Source: Pachypanchax playfairii | Taxonomy: Eukaryota > Chordata > Actinopteri > Cyprinodontiformes > Aplocheilidae | NCBI GenBank assembly: GCA_006937955.1 | Contig: SSNP01000044.1 | Coordinates: 3,551,914 to 3,615,913, forward strand | Reading direction: 5' to 3' | Length of the DNA stretch: 64,000 nt | Shown: piece after piece, positions 44,037 through 56,639 of the stretch | Numbering within the stretch: position 1 is the stretch's first letter | Layout: each line of letters opens with the position of its first letter | The notes under the pieces: generated by a model | Seen by the model: the letters and a program-made list of their open reading frames with translations, nothing else | What the model was told of the DNA's origin: nothing | Database searches by the model: none | Position numbers and translations under genes: made by a program

Positions 44037-45092
44037 AGACAGACCCAGTGTGGGACCACCGGACCATCATGACCAGGACTGCAGATGTTGTGCTGCTTGT
44101 GCTGCTCACTGCGTCCCCGCTGTGCCGGAGCGCGCTCGGTGGGTACGGGTCGAACCTGTTCGCAGCGCAGACCTCTCCCCCGGACCCCTGCTATGACGAG
44201 CACGGCAACCCGCGGCGCTGCATCCCGGACTTCGTCAACGCCGCCTTCGGGAAGGAAGTGAAAGTGTCCAACACCTGCGGGAAGACGCCGACGCGCTACT
44301 GCGTGGTGACCTCCACGGAGAAAGGAGACGAGAAGACCAGGAACTGTCACACCTGCGACGCCTCGGACCCCAAGAAGGGCCACCCGCCCATGTATTTGAC
44401 GGATCTTAACAACCCCCATAACCTCACCTGCTGGCAGTCTGAGAACTTCATCCAGTTCCCGCAGAACGTCACCCTGACTCTGTCCCTCGGGAAGAAGTTT
44501 GAGGTGACATATGTGAGCCTGCAGTTCTGCTCCCCTCGTCCTGAATCCATGGTTATTTACAAATCCATGGACTACGGAAAATCCTGGGTCCCCTTTCAGT
44601 TTTATTCCACTCAGTGTAGGAAGATGTACAACAAGCCCAACAGGGCTGCGATCACCAAGCAGAACGAGCAGGAGGCGGTGTGCACGGACTCCCACACCGA
44701 CATGTACCCGCTGACCGGCGGCCTCATCGCCTTCAGCACGCTGGACGGTCGCCCGTCCGCGCACGACTTCGACAGCTCGCCGGTGCTGCAGGACTGGGTC
44801 ACAGCCACAGACATCAAAGTGATCTTCAGCCGCCTGCACACGTTCGGAGACGAGAACGAGGACGACTCGGAGCTGGCGCGGGATTCCTACTTTTACTCCG
44901 TGTCGGACCTACAAGTCGGGGGTCGCTGCAAGTGCAACGGGCACGCGTCTCGGTGCGTGAAGGACCGTGATGGGAGTCTGATCTGCGACTGCAAGCACAA
45001 CACCGGCGGGCCAGAGTGCGACAGGTGCAAACCTTTTCACTACGACAGACCGTGGCAGAGAGCCACAGCCCGGGAGGCCAACGAGTGTGTCG
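44037..45092 (+). CDS. ntn1: Netrin-1, first coding exon (coding 44,069-45,092), 3' exons outside window
   Basis: Netrin-1 is a secreted laminin-related guidance cue acting through DCC/neogenin and UNC5 receptors. The exon starts after an acceptor at 44,036, has 32 bases of 5'UTR, ATG at 44,069 and 341 codons plus one base before donor gtaggt. Residues 1-~23 form a hydrophobic signal peptide (VVLLVLLTASPLC). Residues ~41-283 are the laminin N-terminal (VI) domain with near-invariant blocks RRCIPDFVNAAFGK, LTDLNNPHNLTCWQSENFIQ, LTLSLGKKFEVTYVSLQFCS, ITKQNEQEAVCTDSHTDM and RLHTFGDENEDDSELARDSY. Residues 287-340 are the first laminin-EGF repeat with eight cysteines (287, 289, 296, 306, 308, 317, 320, 340). 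N-glycosylation sequons NLT (118) and NVT (133) are present; the human CNAS site is CDAS here, and the preceding loop is two residues longer. GC-rich unlike its surroundings. Which teleost paralogue (ntn1a or ntn1b) is not resolved. The LE2, LE3 and NTR exons are not in the window. Confidence 0.97.
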
Positions 45093-46386
45093 GTAGGTCT
45101 AGCACGCGCAGTCCAACACGCACGCGTCTGGGATCTCTTATAACTTTAGGAAAAACACATTATCATCACTTTATTAATAGCTAATAATAATATTTGATAA
45201 ATAAGCTTCTTGAGCGGATGTTTCATGCTGCATGAAATATGAGTCTTTAAAGTTGTTTTTGCGGGCCATAAGTTGGACATTTAAACCAACTCCAGCAGGA
45301 CTCAGATCATCCTAAACCAGAACCTTAATACAGAATAAAAGCCACACCATCTCATTTATTTGATTATGTCTGTTCTTCTATTTTTACTTTTAACTTTCAT
45401 ACAACCATTAAAATCAATCAAAACATCAGAAAATGTATAGGAACTACAGATAATCTTGAATGATTAAACAAAGATAATTGTATAGATATTTACTTATTTG
45501 CATGATGGGTATGATAATCCAGTTAAACAAGACTAACTGAAAAACAAAAAGTGATAAACTTACAATATTTTTTTTAATGTTTTTTATTCCAAGAGAGGAA
45601 AATGAATCTGTGATCTGAGCCTCTTGATTCAGCAGCTTCTGAGAGAAAGTCACGAGTTACAGGCTTGTTTTGTTATGATTTAATTTATTTACTAAACATT
45701 ATGTTAGTTTATTCAGGGTTCTGAGAAGTTAAGCATCTCGTTACAAATTCGAGGCCTAAACAAAATAAAAAATAGGTTTAAAATATTTATAAGATATTCA
45801 AAATAATTTAATCCAAATAACAGGTTTTGAAACCCTTCTGTAAATTTACTTGTTTGTTTATTTTTATTTTTTATACCCAGTTTAATAGTATTTGAACAAC
45901 TGCACAATTAAATCTGAATATCTTTATCTTCACTGTAACAAGTACAATGAAATTAGGTAAAAGTCCTGAAATCTTTCATGAACAAATACTCATCATGTCC
46001 CTTTGACACGTAGCAGCTGATTTAAAGGTTTTTACTTGCAGTTTTTGTTCCTAAAAGGAAAATTGGAAGCCGATGTGAAAAAAGGCAGTTAGAGTTAAAA
46101 TGTAGAAAAAAGTTTGAAAGGATTATTTGTCATTTTAAACTCTCCTTTCAGATTTGTTAGGAAATTATTTTTAAATACTCATAAATCTGCCCCATCCAAG
46201 CTAATATCAGCAGCAGAGTATTTAAGCACATTTTGTTTTAATTAATACAGTGATGGAAATACTAGATGTAAAGTATCCAGATATTTCTGTAGATGTTGGA
46301 GTTTTTTACCTTTTTAAAATGTTAAAAATCACCAGTAATGGGATTTTTTGTTTCTTTTAAAATGAACACCTCAATAGTTATAAAAT

Positions 46387-46462
46387 ATACAACTACTACT
46401 ACTACTACTACTACTGTCATTTAGCAGACGCTTTTATCCAAAGCGACTTACATTGAGAGAAC
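46387..46462. repeat. (ACT)n plus dispersed teleost repeat core
   Basis: ACT microsatellite followed by GTCATTTAGCAGACGCTTTT and CCAAAGCGACTTACATTG, a word set found very widely in fish genomes; class not assigned. Confidence 0.6.
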
Positions 46463-46797
46463 ATACAAGCAAGAATTCAAAGAGAAGGAAAAAAAAAATA
46501 TAAGGAGGCGGACTGTTTGGAGTCCAGTTTAATTCCGACGCTGATACATCAAGTGTATCAATTACAACTAAAGTGTGTATCTCAGATTGGATCTAGAAAG
46601 ACTGGACTGCATCCCTCACATTGTCTCACATTGTCAGCTAGAATAACATAAAACATGTGTATTTGAGTCACAGCTGAGAAAATCTCCAAATCTTGAGGAC
46701 ATGAAGTCCTTGAAGTTAATAACAGCATAAAAAACACCGGAGTGTTGATTTTATCTCTGTTCATTCAAATAATTTATCTAGAAAAAGTATATATAAT

Positions 46798-46905
46798 CAA
46801 ATCAAATCAAATCAAAAGCCTTTATTGTCATTATATGGCGGTGCATACAATGAAATTAGGAGCGCTGCTCCACCTGGTGCTCAGACACATAAGTAAAAAG
46901 AAATA
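46798..46905. repeat. LINE-tail-like repeat with (AAATC)n
   Basis: AATCAAATCAAATCAAATCA-type short repeat followed by GCCTTTATTGTCATTATATG and ACAATGAAATTAGG. This resembles an inverted 3' tail of a fish LINE/SINE (from memory). Confidence 0.45.
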
Positions 46906-47581
46906 AACTAAACAGAAATAAGTATAAAGACATAAATAAGTATGAAGACTAAAATAGTAGCATTGTATAGATAAATAAAATATGATGTACATTTTAACGG
47001 TAGACATTTAGATATTTACAGTGGTCTGGGTTAATAAAAGTTATTGCACTAGAAAATATTGTAACAAGAAAATATTGTAACAATATAGGGTGAAGTTTAA
47101 AGCTGAGATTTATTTGCCTAATAATTTTGTCAAATCCTTAAACAATTTGAAAAAAACTACATGAAAAACAAGCACTAAGCTCTTTCTAACACGTGTTTGT
47201 TTCTGTTTGAATAAACTTTGCTGATTTAAGATCTTGGAAACGCTATTTGCATCTTGATCGTGGATTTTCTGCAGCAAAGCAAAAGCTTTAAATACAGTGT
47301 ATTCAAAAAGCTGAAGGCCTGTTTCAGCATCAACCTCAAACATGTTACAATCACAAAAAGGAACAATAATTCCGTCGCATCATGTGACAAAATCTCCAAT
47401 AATTATTAACGAACAGAGAGAGAACTGCAGGTGTTCTATCTACATATAATTTATATTTTCTACAGTTTTTAGAGCTGTGTAGTTAATTTGGTGTTTTTGC
47501 TCAGATAAGCAACAATGAGTAAAGAGTACTGTGTCTTTAAATATTCTGGAATACCAGAAAGAAAGTTTCTGCATGCAGAAT

Positions 47582-47586
47582 GGGGG

Positions 47587-47618
<32 letters not shown>
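47582..47618. repeat. Poly-G tract
   Basis: A run of seven G, one A, then 28 uninterrupted G. Long G-runs of this sort can form G-quadruplexes and are prone to sequencing length error. Confidence 0.95.
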
Positions 47619-47724
47619 TGCTCTGAACTGCAGCAGAGTGAAGGGGAGGGAGCAACGATGCTATACATGAGAGCAAAAGAATGATGTGGTAAGAAAACAT
47701 GAGAAGACAAGACATAAAAACTAC

Positions 47725-47725
<1 letters not shown>

Positions 47726-47772
<47 letters not shown>

Positions 47773-47776
47773 TTTT
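47726..47776. repeat. (TTA)n / (TTTA)n microsatellite
   Basis: About nine TTA units passing into TTTA units. Confidence 0.9.
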
Positions 47777-48078
47777 TTTATTATCTTTATTTAACCAGGG
47801 TTAGTTCCATTTAGGTCAAAGAGTTGCTTTTTTAGGGAGACCGGTCCAGAATGGCAGAAACAAAAAATATAATACATATCATTGAATAACATTTCTACCT
47901 GTTTACATTAAATATTTGCAGATGAGGTGAACTGCAATGATCGGACTGTTTTATCTTTAAACTCATTCAAAGTAACACAGACTGTCAGGTGGTATTATAA
48001 TCTGTCCCATAATTAAACTTCCATGTCTCCTGTTTGACAAACGAGACAAATATGAAGAAATAGTACCCATATATACAG

Positions 48079-48222
<144 letters not shown>

Positions 48223-48559
48223 TATGGTGGTTAAAATCTCAGTGCTGCATGATACAAACTGTCCAGCAGGTAAAGACACTAATAATTACTTATCACAAAT
48301 ATTTTATTTACATTAAAATGTTGAAAACAATTCTGCTGATTGAACATATTTTTTGTAATTTTATACATTATCCATTTTGCGACATCCATTTTTTAAATCC
48401 TCTCCAAACGAGAGGAACAAAAATTTGATGTTCAAGACCAACTTAATTTCTTAATGTGAATATTACTGAAAGGTCAGATATATTTAAAACTATTTTATTA
48501 CAAGCGGCAGTAGATCAGGAAGTAGCAGGACGGTTGCTGCTTCTGTCTGAAAACAAAAT

Positions 48560-48600
48560 CCCGTTTCTGTTGTGTCCTTGGGCAAGGCACTTGACTTACT
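48560..48600. repeat. SINE-tail-like fragment
   Basis: TGTCCTTGGGCAAGGCACTT, the same word as in the SINE at 51,200 and the fragment at 24,222, without a preserved tRNA-like head. Confidence 0.4.
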
Positions 48601-49657
48601 TTACCTGTTTGGTGTTGGTCAGAGGGTCTGATGGTGCTGGTGGTATAGCTGCCTCACTTCTATCAGCCTGCAGCTGTTATTGCCAGTGAGTGTTTGCATG
48701 AATATGAACTTGTAGCGTGAAGTGATTTATGTACCTCGTACTTGAATTTGCTGTATAAATCTACATAATTTAATAAATTTAACCACAAATTTGATCAAGT
48801 CAATGTTACAGATTCAGAGGGCCGTAGTAAAATCCCAATTATTGAGCCCTAAAACAGCAAAGACCATATTCTTTAAAGAAAAAGATACAAAGTTGAATCA
48901 GATACAACATGTAACATTTTGTTTTAAACCAAATTAAACATCAGTGTTTGTTAGCTTGTTGGTCCGTCTGTCTGTCTGTTAGCAGGATAGCTCAAAAAAT
49001 ATTTGGATGAAATTTTCAGGAATGGTCTCAAACGGCCAAAAGAAGAGCTGTTTCATTTTTGGGGGTGACACGGATCACCATCTGGATCCAGGATATTTTT
49101 AAAAAGAAAACCGCTGTTACCCAAAAAGTGATTTTTGTTAATTACTAAAGAAATAATAATGAATCAATGTCAGTCTAGTTATTAAAGATGTTTTAATGGT
49201 CAGTGAATCTGATAATGTCGATACAACAAAGATGAGACTTTAATTTTTGGTATGAATCACAATATGGAGGAACTGAGGTGCCTGATGGAGGTCTGAACTC
49301 CACCAGTGATTTTCTAGTTGATGTATTTTATTATTAATTTTTCGGTTAATGCTTTCTAAATCAAAATCTGTTTATTTCACATTTTTTGTTACCATTTAAA
49401 ACTTTTTTTTTACAAGCACTATAAAATACTCCAACCTTTGTGATCACATGTTCTCAAAACAGGAATTGAGGATTATTCACAACTGAAAATAAATTGGTTA
49501 AGTGTTACCTTTCTCCAGTTTATACATCCAGCGTTGAAAGTAAATTCAAGTTATAGTATTAAAGATATGAGAATCACAGCTTCTTCCTCTTTTTCTTTGG
49601 TCTTTTCTGTTTTTTTCTTTCTCAGCTTTTAATGATTTAGGGTTTCATAGTCCGAGA

Positions 49658-50247
49658 TTAAAGTGGCCCTTCCATTAAAAACGTTTTTTTCTGAGGTTTC
49701 TGTTGAATATTTTAGCTCCACACGTGTTCTTACCTTCATAGTGGGTGTGAAAACAGGTCAACAACTTCTCTTTCAGTTTTAATCTCTGAAACTACGCAGG
49801 TGGTGATAAAACCCGAGTTCTCCCGAGTCCGAACAGCCTGTATCTGTTTCGTCACAACTCCTTTGTTCGTTAGTATTCGGCAGCTCCTGCAGTTGAAACC
49901 ACACCTAGCATGCTGCTGGCTAAAAGCTGTTAGCATAAGACGTAGCAAACAGGAAGAGAGTACGTCTGCTGTTGCCATGCGCAGTGGGGCAGGAAACAGT
50001 ATACCTTGCTCTCATAGGCTAGTTTGTTAGCCAATCAGAGTCCAGCAAATTTGAATAATGAATATGAACGAGCTGCTGAAGCCTGACGGAAGGAGCCGGA
50101 ACCACCCGAATTTTAACGCAGACAGATTGAAAGGTCTGTTAATCAGTGTTTCCTGACGTTTTTTAGATATAAAATGTTTCATATTATTGGTTAGTACTTA
50201 AGAAATAACCACAAAGTCCTGAAATTTGTATGAAATGGCCTCTTTAA
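49658..50247 (-). mobile_element. TTAA-flanked MITE, copy D, inverted
   Basis: Reverse-orientation copy: starts TTAAAGTGGCCCTTCCATT and ends TGAAATGGCCTCTTTAA, with TTAA at both edges. About 590 bp, the longest uninterrupted copy. Inside the ntn1 intron, antisense to copies A, B, C and E. Confidence 0.78.
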
Positions 50248-51199
50248 GAGGGAGACGGGGTTTTGTTGGTTGTAGCAGATCAGACTGTTTACTGTTTGTG
50301 TTGAAATTTGGTTTTATCTCCTCGTTAGACATGAGTTTGGTCATAAAAAGTGAAACCCGACATTTGAAATTGTTTTAAGTGAATTGGACAACATGGATAT
50401 TCTACAGTGAATTGTTTAGGTGTTTGCTTGCTGTTTTGTTTGGAATCGTTCACCTTGAAGTTCTGGTGATGTTTAAATGCACCGTTGTGCATCTTTATGA
50501 ATCAACATCCTTTAATCTTTAAAAATGGCCGAGTGGTGCATCATAAGATTCACAAAAAACAGGAAGTAAACTGACTAAAGTTGTTTTGTATTTTGCACCA
50601 ACTGCTTCATTCACACATGCACGTCTTTCTTCAGGTCTGCAAACAGGAGGGTAACGGCTTCTCTTTTACTTCAACTGGTTTCCATGAACTCTTATCAATG
50701 TTTATGTCTGGTTTTGTAAACCAGCAGAGAAATAAGTCACACATGATCCAAACAACTGGCTTAGCCTTCTGTTTTAGATTCACAGACCTGGCGTATCTCT
50801 CAAAGAGACAGAAACATAGTCACCATGCCAGAACATACTGTAAGCAAGACTGATGGTGCAGTGCATCATGTGCTGGAACTAAACAAGAAAAAGGGCATCC
50901 AGTGTGGGGCAGATACTGAAATCCTGCAGCATAGCTCTGCAAATGTATGTTGAATTGCCCGTATATGTGTGCCAACAAACTCTCAACTAAAATTGTGTGT
51001 GCACGTGCACGTATGTGCATGCTGAGTGATTTGTGCATGTATGTGCATGTGAGTGCTGGTGCTCATAAGTTTGAGAGGCCTTTCAAAAAACTCCTCCTGA
51101 CTTAAATAAGAGTCTGTGCAAGAAAGTTTGGATGTAGAAAAACATTTCAGTCGGGGTGTTTTTCATTGTCAGATTATGTTTGATGAATCATTTAAAAAA

Positions 51200-51425
51200 G
51201 GGGCGACGGTGGCTCAGTGGTTAGAGCGGTTGTCTTCCAATTTGAAGGTTGGTGGATCGATCCCGTCTTCCACATGTCAAAGTGTCCTTGGGCAAGACAC
51301 TGAACCCCATCTGAGCCCCCCGTTCTACGTATCGGGTTGTGTTAGCGTTAGCCCCTACCCTCTCCCGTGTAAATGGGTGAATGACAAAAAAAGAGGGGGG
51401 TCGTAGGCGCTATACCATTTTACCA
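51200..51425 (+). mobile_element. tRNA-derived SINE
   Basis: The head GGGGCGACGGTGGCTCAGTG contains an A-box-like TGGCTCAGTGGTTAGAGC (51,210-51,227), and GGTTGGTGGATCGATCC (51,248-51,264) fits a B box. The spacing is that of a Pol III tRNA-like promoter. The tail continues TGTCCTTGGGCAAGACACTG and ends in a G-rich then TAGGCGCTATACC region. Not a functional tRNA: no matching acceptor stem or CCA-side pairing. Confidence 0.65.
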
Positions 51426-52089
51426 TAAAAATTTGGAAAAATAGCAGAGGTCAATTCTGTTCCCGACTTTTGAGACTTAGTTCAAATCACTCAGCATGTA
51501 AAATCACTAACAGAGTAAATATATTTATGAATTTGAGCAGGTTTCTTTCCTTTTGCCTCAGATAAAAATCAAGTATTTGTTTGAAATAACAGTAAAAATC
51601 TTAAATTGCTTCTTTTTGCACCTGCTTAGTGAAGAAGCAACACAAGATTTCCTTCCTAGGAATCATTTGCCCTCAAATAGAAGTCAATTCTGTGACACAG
51701 AACAAAAACAATTAGCATCAGTGTTTGGCAGCATCACGTTATGGCTGGAATCTTGGAGCTTGTTGCTGCTTGTCATTCAGATGAACTATTCAATTCTGAT
51801 AGAATTTTAGTTCTGTGTAAATGATTCATTCTGCAGGGTGGAAATTAGTTTACATTTTTGAATAATGCTGTGATAGAAGATGCATGTGTTTGTGTTTGTG
51901 CTGGAGGATTAATATCAGACATACTGCTGTAATACACTTTCAGAATTTTCTGTATGTTGTCCATTATTAATCTAAAAAAACACAAGATCTGTTTTTTTTC
52001 TTGCAATGCTCGGGCTGTTCTACTCAAGATGATGGAATGTATTCTAATCTAAAAAAACATAAATCTTGTAGTTTTTCTGTTTAAAGCCA

Positions 52090-52690
52090 GACTCAAATGT
52101 AGGAGACTGAACAACTGATGATATGTAAAAATTGTTTATTTGATGGAAAATATAACAGCAGAAAAAAAACAATGACAACAAACTCCAATGGGGTAAAACA
52201 GAAACAGGTGATCCAGGACCAAACTGGGTCAGACATGAAAGAAAAATCCCTTTGGCAAAACAGTGTCCAAAATCCAGTAATCCAAGAACTTAAAACAGAA
52301 TGTGGACTAGCGATGATCAAAACCTTAAAGGTTCAAGCTATACACTTACAAACAGGAGAAGACTGATGATGCAGAGAGGCCAAAAATTCACACAAATCCA
52401 GAAATTCAGTAAAGGGTCAGATGAAGACAGAGTCAGGAGACAGAACAGGGGTTGGTAATGATCCAGAAAGAAGACATCATGAAATGATTGTTGCACGATT
52501 AGATTGTGAGTGCGGTACAGAAAAGGCTAGCCAAAACCACACGAATGAATCTAACAGAAAAACATGATTTAGACATGAAGGAAACACCTGCGATTAAATA
52601 GGAGAAAACATGGAAGAATTAATCAGACAAAAGATGTTTTAAATCAACTTAAATGGACAAACTGCAGGACAAGAAGAACCAGTGTGAGAT
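52090..52690. repeat. Purine-rich dispersed-repeat-like sequence
   Basis: A-rich strand with words such as ACAGAAACAGGTGATCCAGG and TAATCCAAGAACTTAAAACA, similar in texture to 56,640-57,000 and 61,480-62,050. No boundaries visible; class unknown. Confidence 0.3.
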
Positions 52691-54079
52691 AAACTAAATA
52701 GTAGAACAAAACTAAACAGTACTTGACGATATTTTACAATAAAGATGTTTGCAGTAGAACAATAGCAGACAAGGATCAGGACAAATCTGTTCTATACCTT
52801 TGAACAACATAAGCAGAACATGATTAAGCACAGACCGTGTTTGCAGCTTGTGCATTTAAAGGATCCATCACTGTGCATGTGTGCACTTTGGTCACTTTTC
52901 AGTTATATTCTCAGGAGAGAAGTTTGGAAATACAGAAAGAGTTTTGCATGAAGCGTAAAGACGATTTTTTTTACAGTAAAGACATTTTAAGTTTCAGTTC
53001 ACCAGGTTGCTAGTCAGGCTTTTCCACTGCAACAGATATAAAGAAACAAAATAACCTTCTCTTATAATACCTGTCTTTGTCTTTGTTAATGTTATTTATC
53101 TGTTGATATTTTGTGTTCACTTGCCTCTTTGTTCTCTAACAGTTAGACAAATGCATTTATTCTTAGTCTGTCTGTGTCTTTTGGTCTATAACGTGTGCCA
53201 GTGGGTTTCACATAAACAGTAATTCTGTCCAGGATGAGAACAGTTTGTCAGGATCTGTTGTTGAATTAATTGGTGACGTGATACTCTACTGAGATCTTTG
53301 CAAGGTGACGATCTGTGTATATTGTGGATTTGGCCTGAAATGCAGTTAACTATGTTTTTGAGAAAGAGCGACTGAGTGAGGACATGTTTGTGTGCTTTGC
53401 AAAGGGAACCCAATGGACCAAATTAAAGGTAATTAAAACCCACATGAGACAAAATCAGCTTGTGGTTGAACATTAACACATGATGCTATAGTACACGGCT
53501 CATGAGATGCATGGCTTTCTCTCCTGTGTTTTCTAATTTACAACACCCCATTGAACAGCAGCTATTCAATTTGCTTCAGTTTTTTAATTGAACAACTTAC
53601 ATTTATTTTGCAGTAACTGTTTTGATTCTTTAATTAAAACTTAGTGCTGCAAAACAAGAGATGTCACCTGGTCTTATCAACTTCTTTCTATAGGACATTC
53701 CAAAAGTCACAATTTGAGTTCCTGATGAAAAAAGATGTCCAGCATTCAACTAAGACGTAAACTCACAGACTGAAAACATTAACATGGTTACACAGACAGC
53801 TGCAAACTGTTAAACTGTTTATTGGTGCCTGCCATTTATAAATCGACTCATTCTTCACCTCTAAACAGATTACATCTCCTGTTCAGTCAGTTGTTCAGGT
53901 GAACACTCAGGTATTCATACTCTTTCAACACCATCCCTTCTTCTCTCATGATGGAAATGAGTTTTGGCATGTTGCTGTTCCTAAAATCCACATTCATCTC
54001 CTTTGTCTTGTTCACATTCAAGATGAGATGATTGTTACCACACCAGGACACAAAGCGGTTCACCAGTTCTCTAGATTCA

Positions 54080-54728
54080 TGGTGCGTTCACCTCGGCCGC
54101 TTTGTAAACGTCAAACAACGTTCACAACGCTTCAAGTTTGAAACTTGAAAGTTAAAGCTTGTAATGCTTGCTAGTTAGAGCCAAAAAGAACACGTAAGCG
54201 GGGCTTCCTTTGTTATCGGATGTTCTGAGCTATGGCGGATCATATCAAGAGAGTGGCTTGGCTTTATTTACTTCATAAAGCTAGACAACGTCAACGTCGG
54301 GAGCATCAGCGCCATTTGTGGACACACCCCATTCTTCAGACACATTCTGAGTTTGAGGAGTTAAACCATTTGCTCCAGGAGCTCCATATTGATGAGGTTT
54401 GCTTCCAGCGCTACTTCCGTCTGTCCCGTGCCCAGTTTGATGACTTCCAGCCTCATTCAGGTTACGTGCAGTGACGTCACTACAATGAGACGCTCTGATT
54501 GGTTGACACGCCGCTTCAATAGCGTCAAGAGCATTAAAAGTTCAGCTAGCTGAACTTCTGCGTTGCTCGCGTTTCAAGCTTCAACGCCTGAAACGTTTGA
54601 AAAGCTTTGAAAGTTGACGCTGCTAACGGTCACAAAGTGCTGCAGAGACTCTAACGGACTCCACCATAGACTTTACATGTAATCTTGACGTTTCTGATGT
54701 TGATGGTTGGGCCGGTGTGAACGCACCC
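54080..54728 (+). mobile_element. PIF/Harbinger-derived element, copy 2
   Basis: Inverted ends TGGTGCGTTCACCTCGGCC / GGCCGGTGTGAACGCACCC with TCA on both sides (54,077-54,079 and 54,729-54,731), a 3-bp duplication as for Harbinger. It carries the fragment at 54,232-54,474. Shares ends, interior motifs (TTCAGCTAGCTGAACTTCTG) and the coding relic with copy 1 at 10,033. Confidence 0.78.
54232..54474 (+). pseudogene. Harbinger transposase N-terminal fragment
   Basis: 80 codons beginning MADHIKRVAWLYLLHKARQR, then RHLWTHPILQTHSEFEELNH and LLQELHIDEVCFQRYFRLSRAQFDD. The W(T/V)HPI...L..EL..D...F..YFR(L/M)S..QFD pattern matches the start of PIF/Harbinger nuclease-type transposases. It stops after SGYVQ, so the DDE nuclease domain is missing: a captured fragment of an autonomous parent. 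Confidence 0.75.
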
Positions 54729-54889
54729 TCAGTCTCTTGTCTACCTCTGATCCACCAACAACTGCAGAGTCATCAGAGTATTTCTGTAGATGACAGTACT
54801 CTGACCTGTACTGAAAGTCTGAATGGTGAGAGTACAGTCCCCTGTGGTGCTCCTGTGCTGCTGATCACCTGGTCAGACATAAGCTGGAT

Positions 54890-55490
54890 TCATACTAACG
54901 CAGCTCCGACGTGTTGGAGGCACGCACTGCCATGATACAACGTCGTATGGGCTTCCAACTGCCTCAGATGGTCGGTTGGAGTCACGCTCTATTTTCTAAC
55001 TTTCCGACGGCTGCATCGGATGACGCACATCTGTGATTGGTCAGCCAAACAACCCAACATCATTTCCGGCACGACATGACTTCCCTTCTGTAAACAGCGC
55101 CAGTGTTGACAGTCTTGAAGACAAATTTGTCTGCATTAAAGGAGGTCTGAAGGGCAGCAGTGGCGATGCTGGTGGCCGTAAAGTCTCTGCTTTTTATTTG
55201 TTCCTCTCCCTGTTCAAAGCACACATAAAGCACCGGGAGACCTCTAAGTAAGGAACGTGTCTCCTGCTGTCCTGGCGGAGACTTTCTTTGCAAAAGGGTC
55301 GGGGTAGTATGAACAGAAACTGGCTCCGTCAGTACGCCGCCGTGTGGGAGCACATTTGCCTTTTGCATAAGCATGAATCCAGCTATAGTCTCAAACTGTG
55401 GTCTGTTTGTCAGGTGTCAGGTATGTCACAGATGAACAAATTGGAATCAGACAAATGTGACTTAAATCAGCTCAGCACTGTTTCCTGAGT
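54890..55490. other. Unassigned, GC-richer stretch
   Basis: Contains gccgac/cgtcgg words and short frames on both strands (55,033-55,251 plus; 55,060-55,374 minus). It may be a further mobile-element fragment adjoining the Harbinger copy, but I can read neither ends nor a family motif. Confidence 0.3.
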
Positions 55491-55789
55491 CCTAATATTA
55501 TATTCAAGCCTGTATCAACTGTATCAAATGCAGCACTGACATCTAACAAGACAAGAACAGAGATGACTTGACACAGGACAAGTCCATTTTCAGAGGCCAT
55601 ATGGTTCAGTCATGCAATGATCTCTAAATCCTGACTAAAAACTGTGCAAATTGTAATGTTTCTGTTTGGATCAAACTCGAATCCACAACACAATAGAACC
55701 AGTAAAATACAAAATGAAAGTTTTAATAATTTCTTTGTCTGACAATACAGAGAGAATACTGTGAGAGTCGTCCAGGACGCATCTTGATC

Positions 55790-56620
55790 AGATGCCTGAG
55801 CCACCCCAACTGACTTTTCTCAATGCAGAGGAGTAGTGCCTCTACTCTAAATCCCTCACGGATGACCGAGCTTCTCACATATCTTTAAGTCAGAGTCAAG
55901 ACACCCTGCGGAGAAAACTAATTTTGGCCGCTTGTATCCGCTATCTCATTCTTTAGGTCACTACCCAAAGCTCGTGACCAAAGATTGGGGTAGGAACATA
56001 GATCGACTGGTAAATTGAGAGCTTTGCTTTTTGGCCCAGCTCCCTTTTCACCATGATAGACCGGTGCAGCGCCCGCATCACTGCAGAAGCTGCATCGATC
56101 CGCCTGCTAATCTTGTACTCCAGTTTTCCCTCATTCGTGAACAGGTCCCCGAGATACTTAACTCCTGCGCTTGAGGAAGGACCTCATCCCTGACCCAGAG
56201 AGGGCACCCTACCATTTTCCGGCTCAAGACCATGGTCTCAGTTTTGGAGGTACTGATCCCCATCCCAGCAGCTTTGCACTCAGCTGCGAATTGCTCCATA
56301 GAAAGTTGGAGATAACTGTCCAATGCAGCTAATAGAACCACATCATCTGCAAAGAGCAGAGACCCAATCCTGACGCCTCCAAACCAGATCCCCTCCATTA
56401 AGGTTATGAACAGAATCGGTGACAACATTGTCTTACTGTCATTGCCCATGTGAGTGTTAAAGTCCCCCAGTAGAATGATGGAGTCCCTGGAGGGAGCACC
56501 CTCCAGCACTCCCTCCACAGACTCTAGAAAGGGTGGGTAGTCTGAACTACTGCTTGGCGCATAAGCACAAACAATAGTCAGCACCCGTCCCCCCACCCAA
56601 AGGCAGATAGACGCTCAGGT
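55790..56620 (-). pseudogene. Non-LTR retrotransposon remnant with internal deletion
   Basis: Minus-strand 172-codon open frame (56,078-56,596) joins an endonuclease-domain end (VLTIVCAYAPSSSSDYPPFL and SIILLGDFNTHMGND) directly to the end of the RT palm (LLFADDVVLLAALDSYLQLS, then AGMGISTSKTETMVLSRKM). About 500 residues that normally separate these blocks are gone, yet the frame stays open. Further C-terminal homology decays toward 55,790. Same LINE group as 59,160-59,960. Confidence 0.75.
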
Positions 56621-56639
56621 GGGCACTGGTTTGAAAGCA

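Noticed and set aside
43922..44839. 305-codon minus-strand ORF opposite the netrin-1 exon
   Set aside because: Antisense shadow of a GC-rich coding exon; no homology and the plus strand is unmistakably netrin-1.
51200..51272. Functional tRNA gene
   Set aside because: A and B boxes are present, but the ends do not form an acceptor stem and the sequence runs on into a SINE tail.
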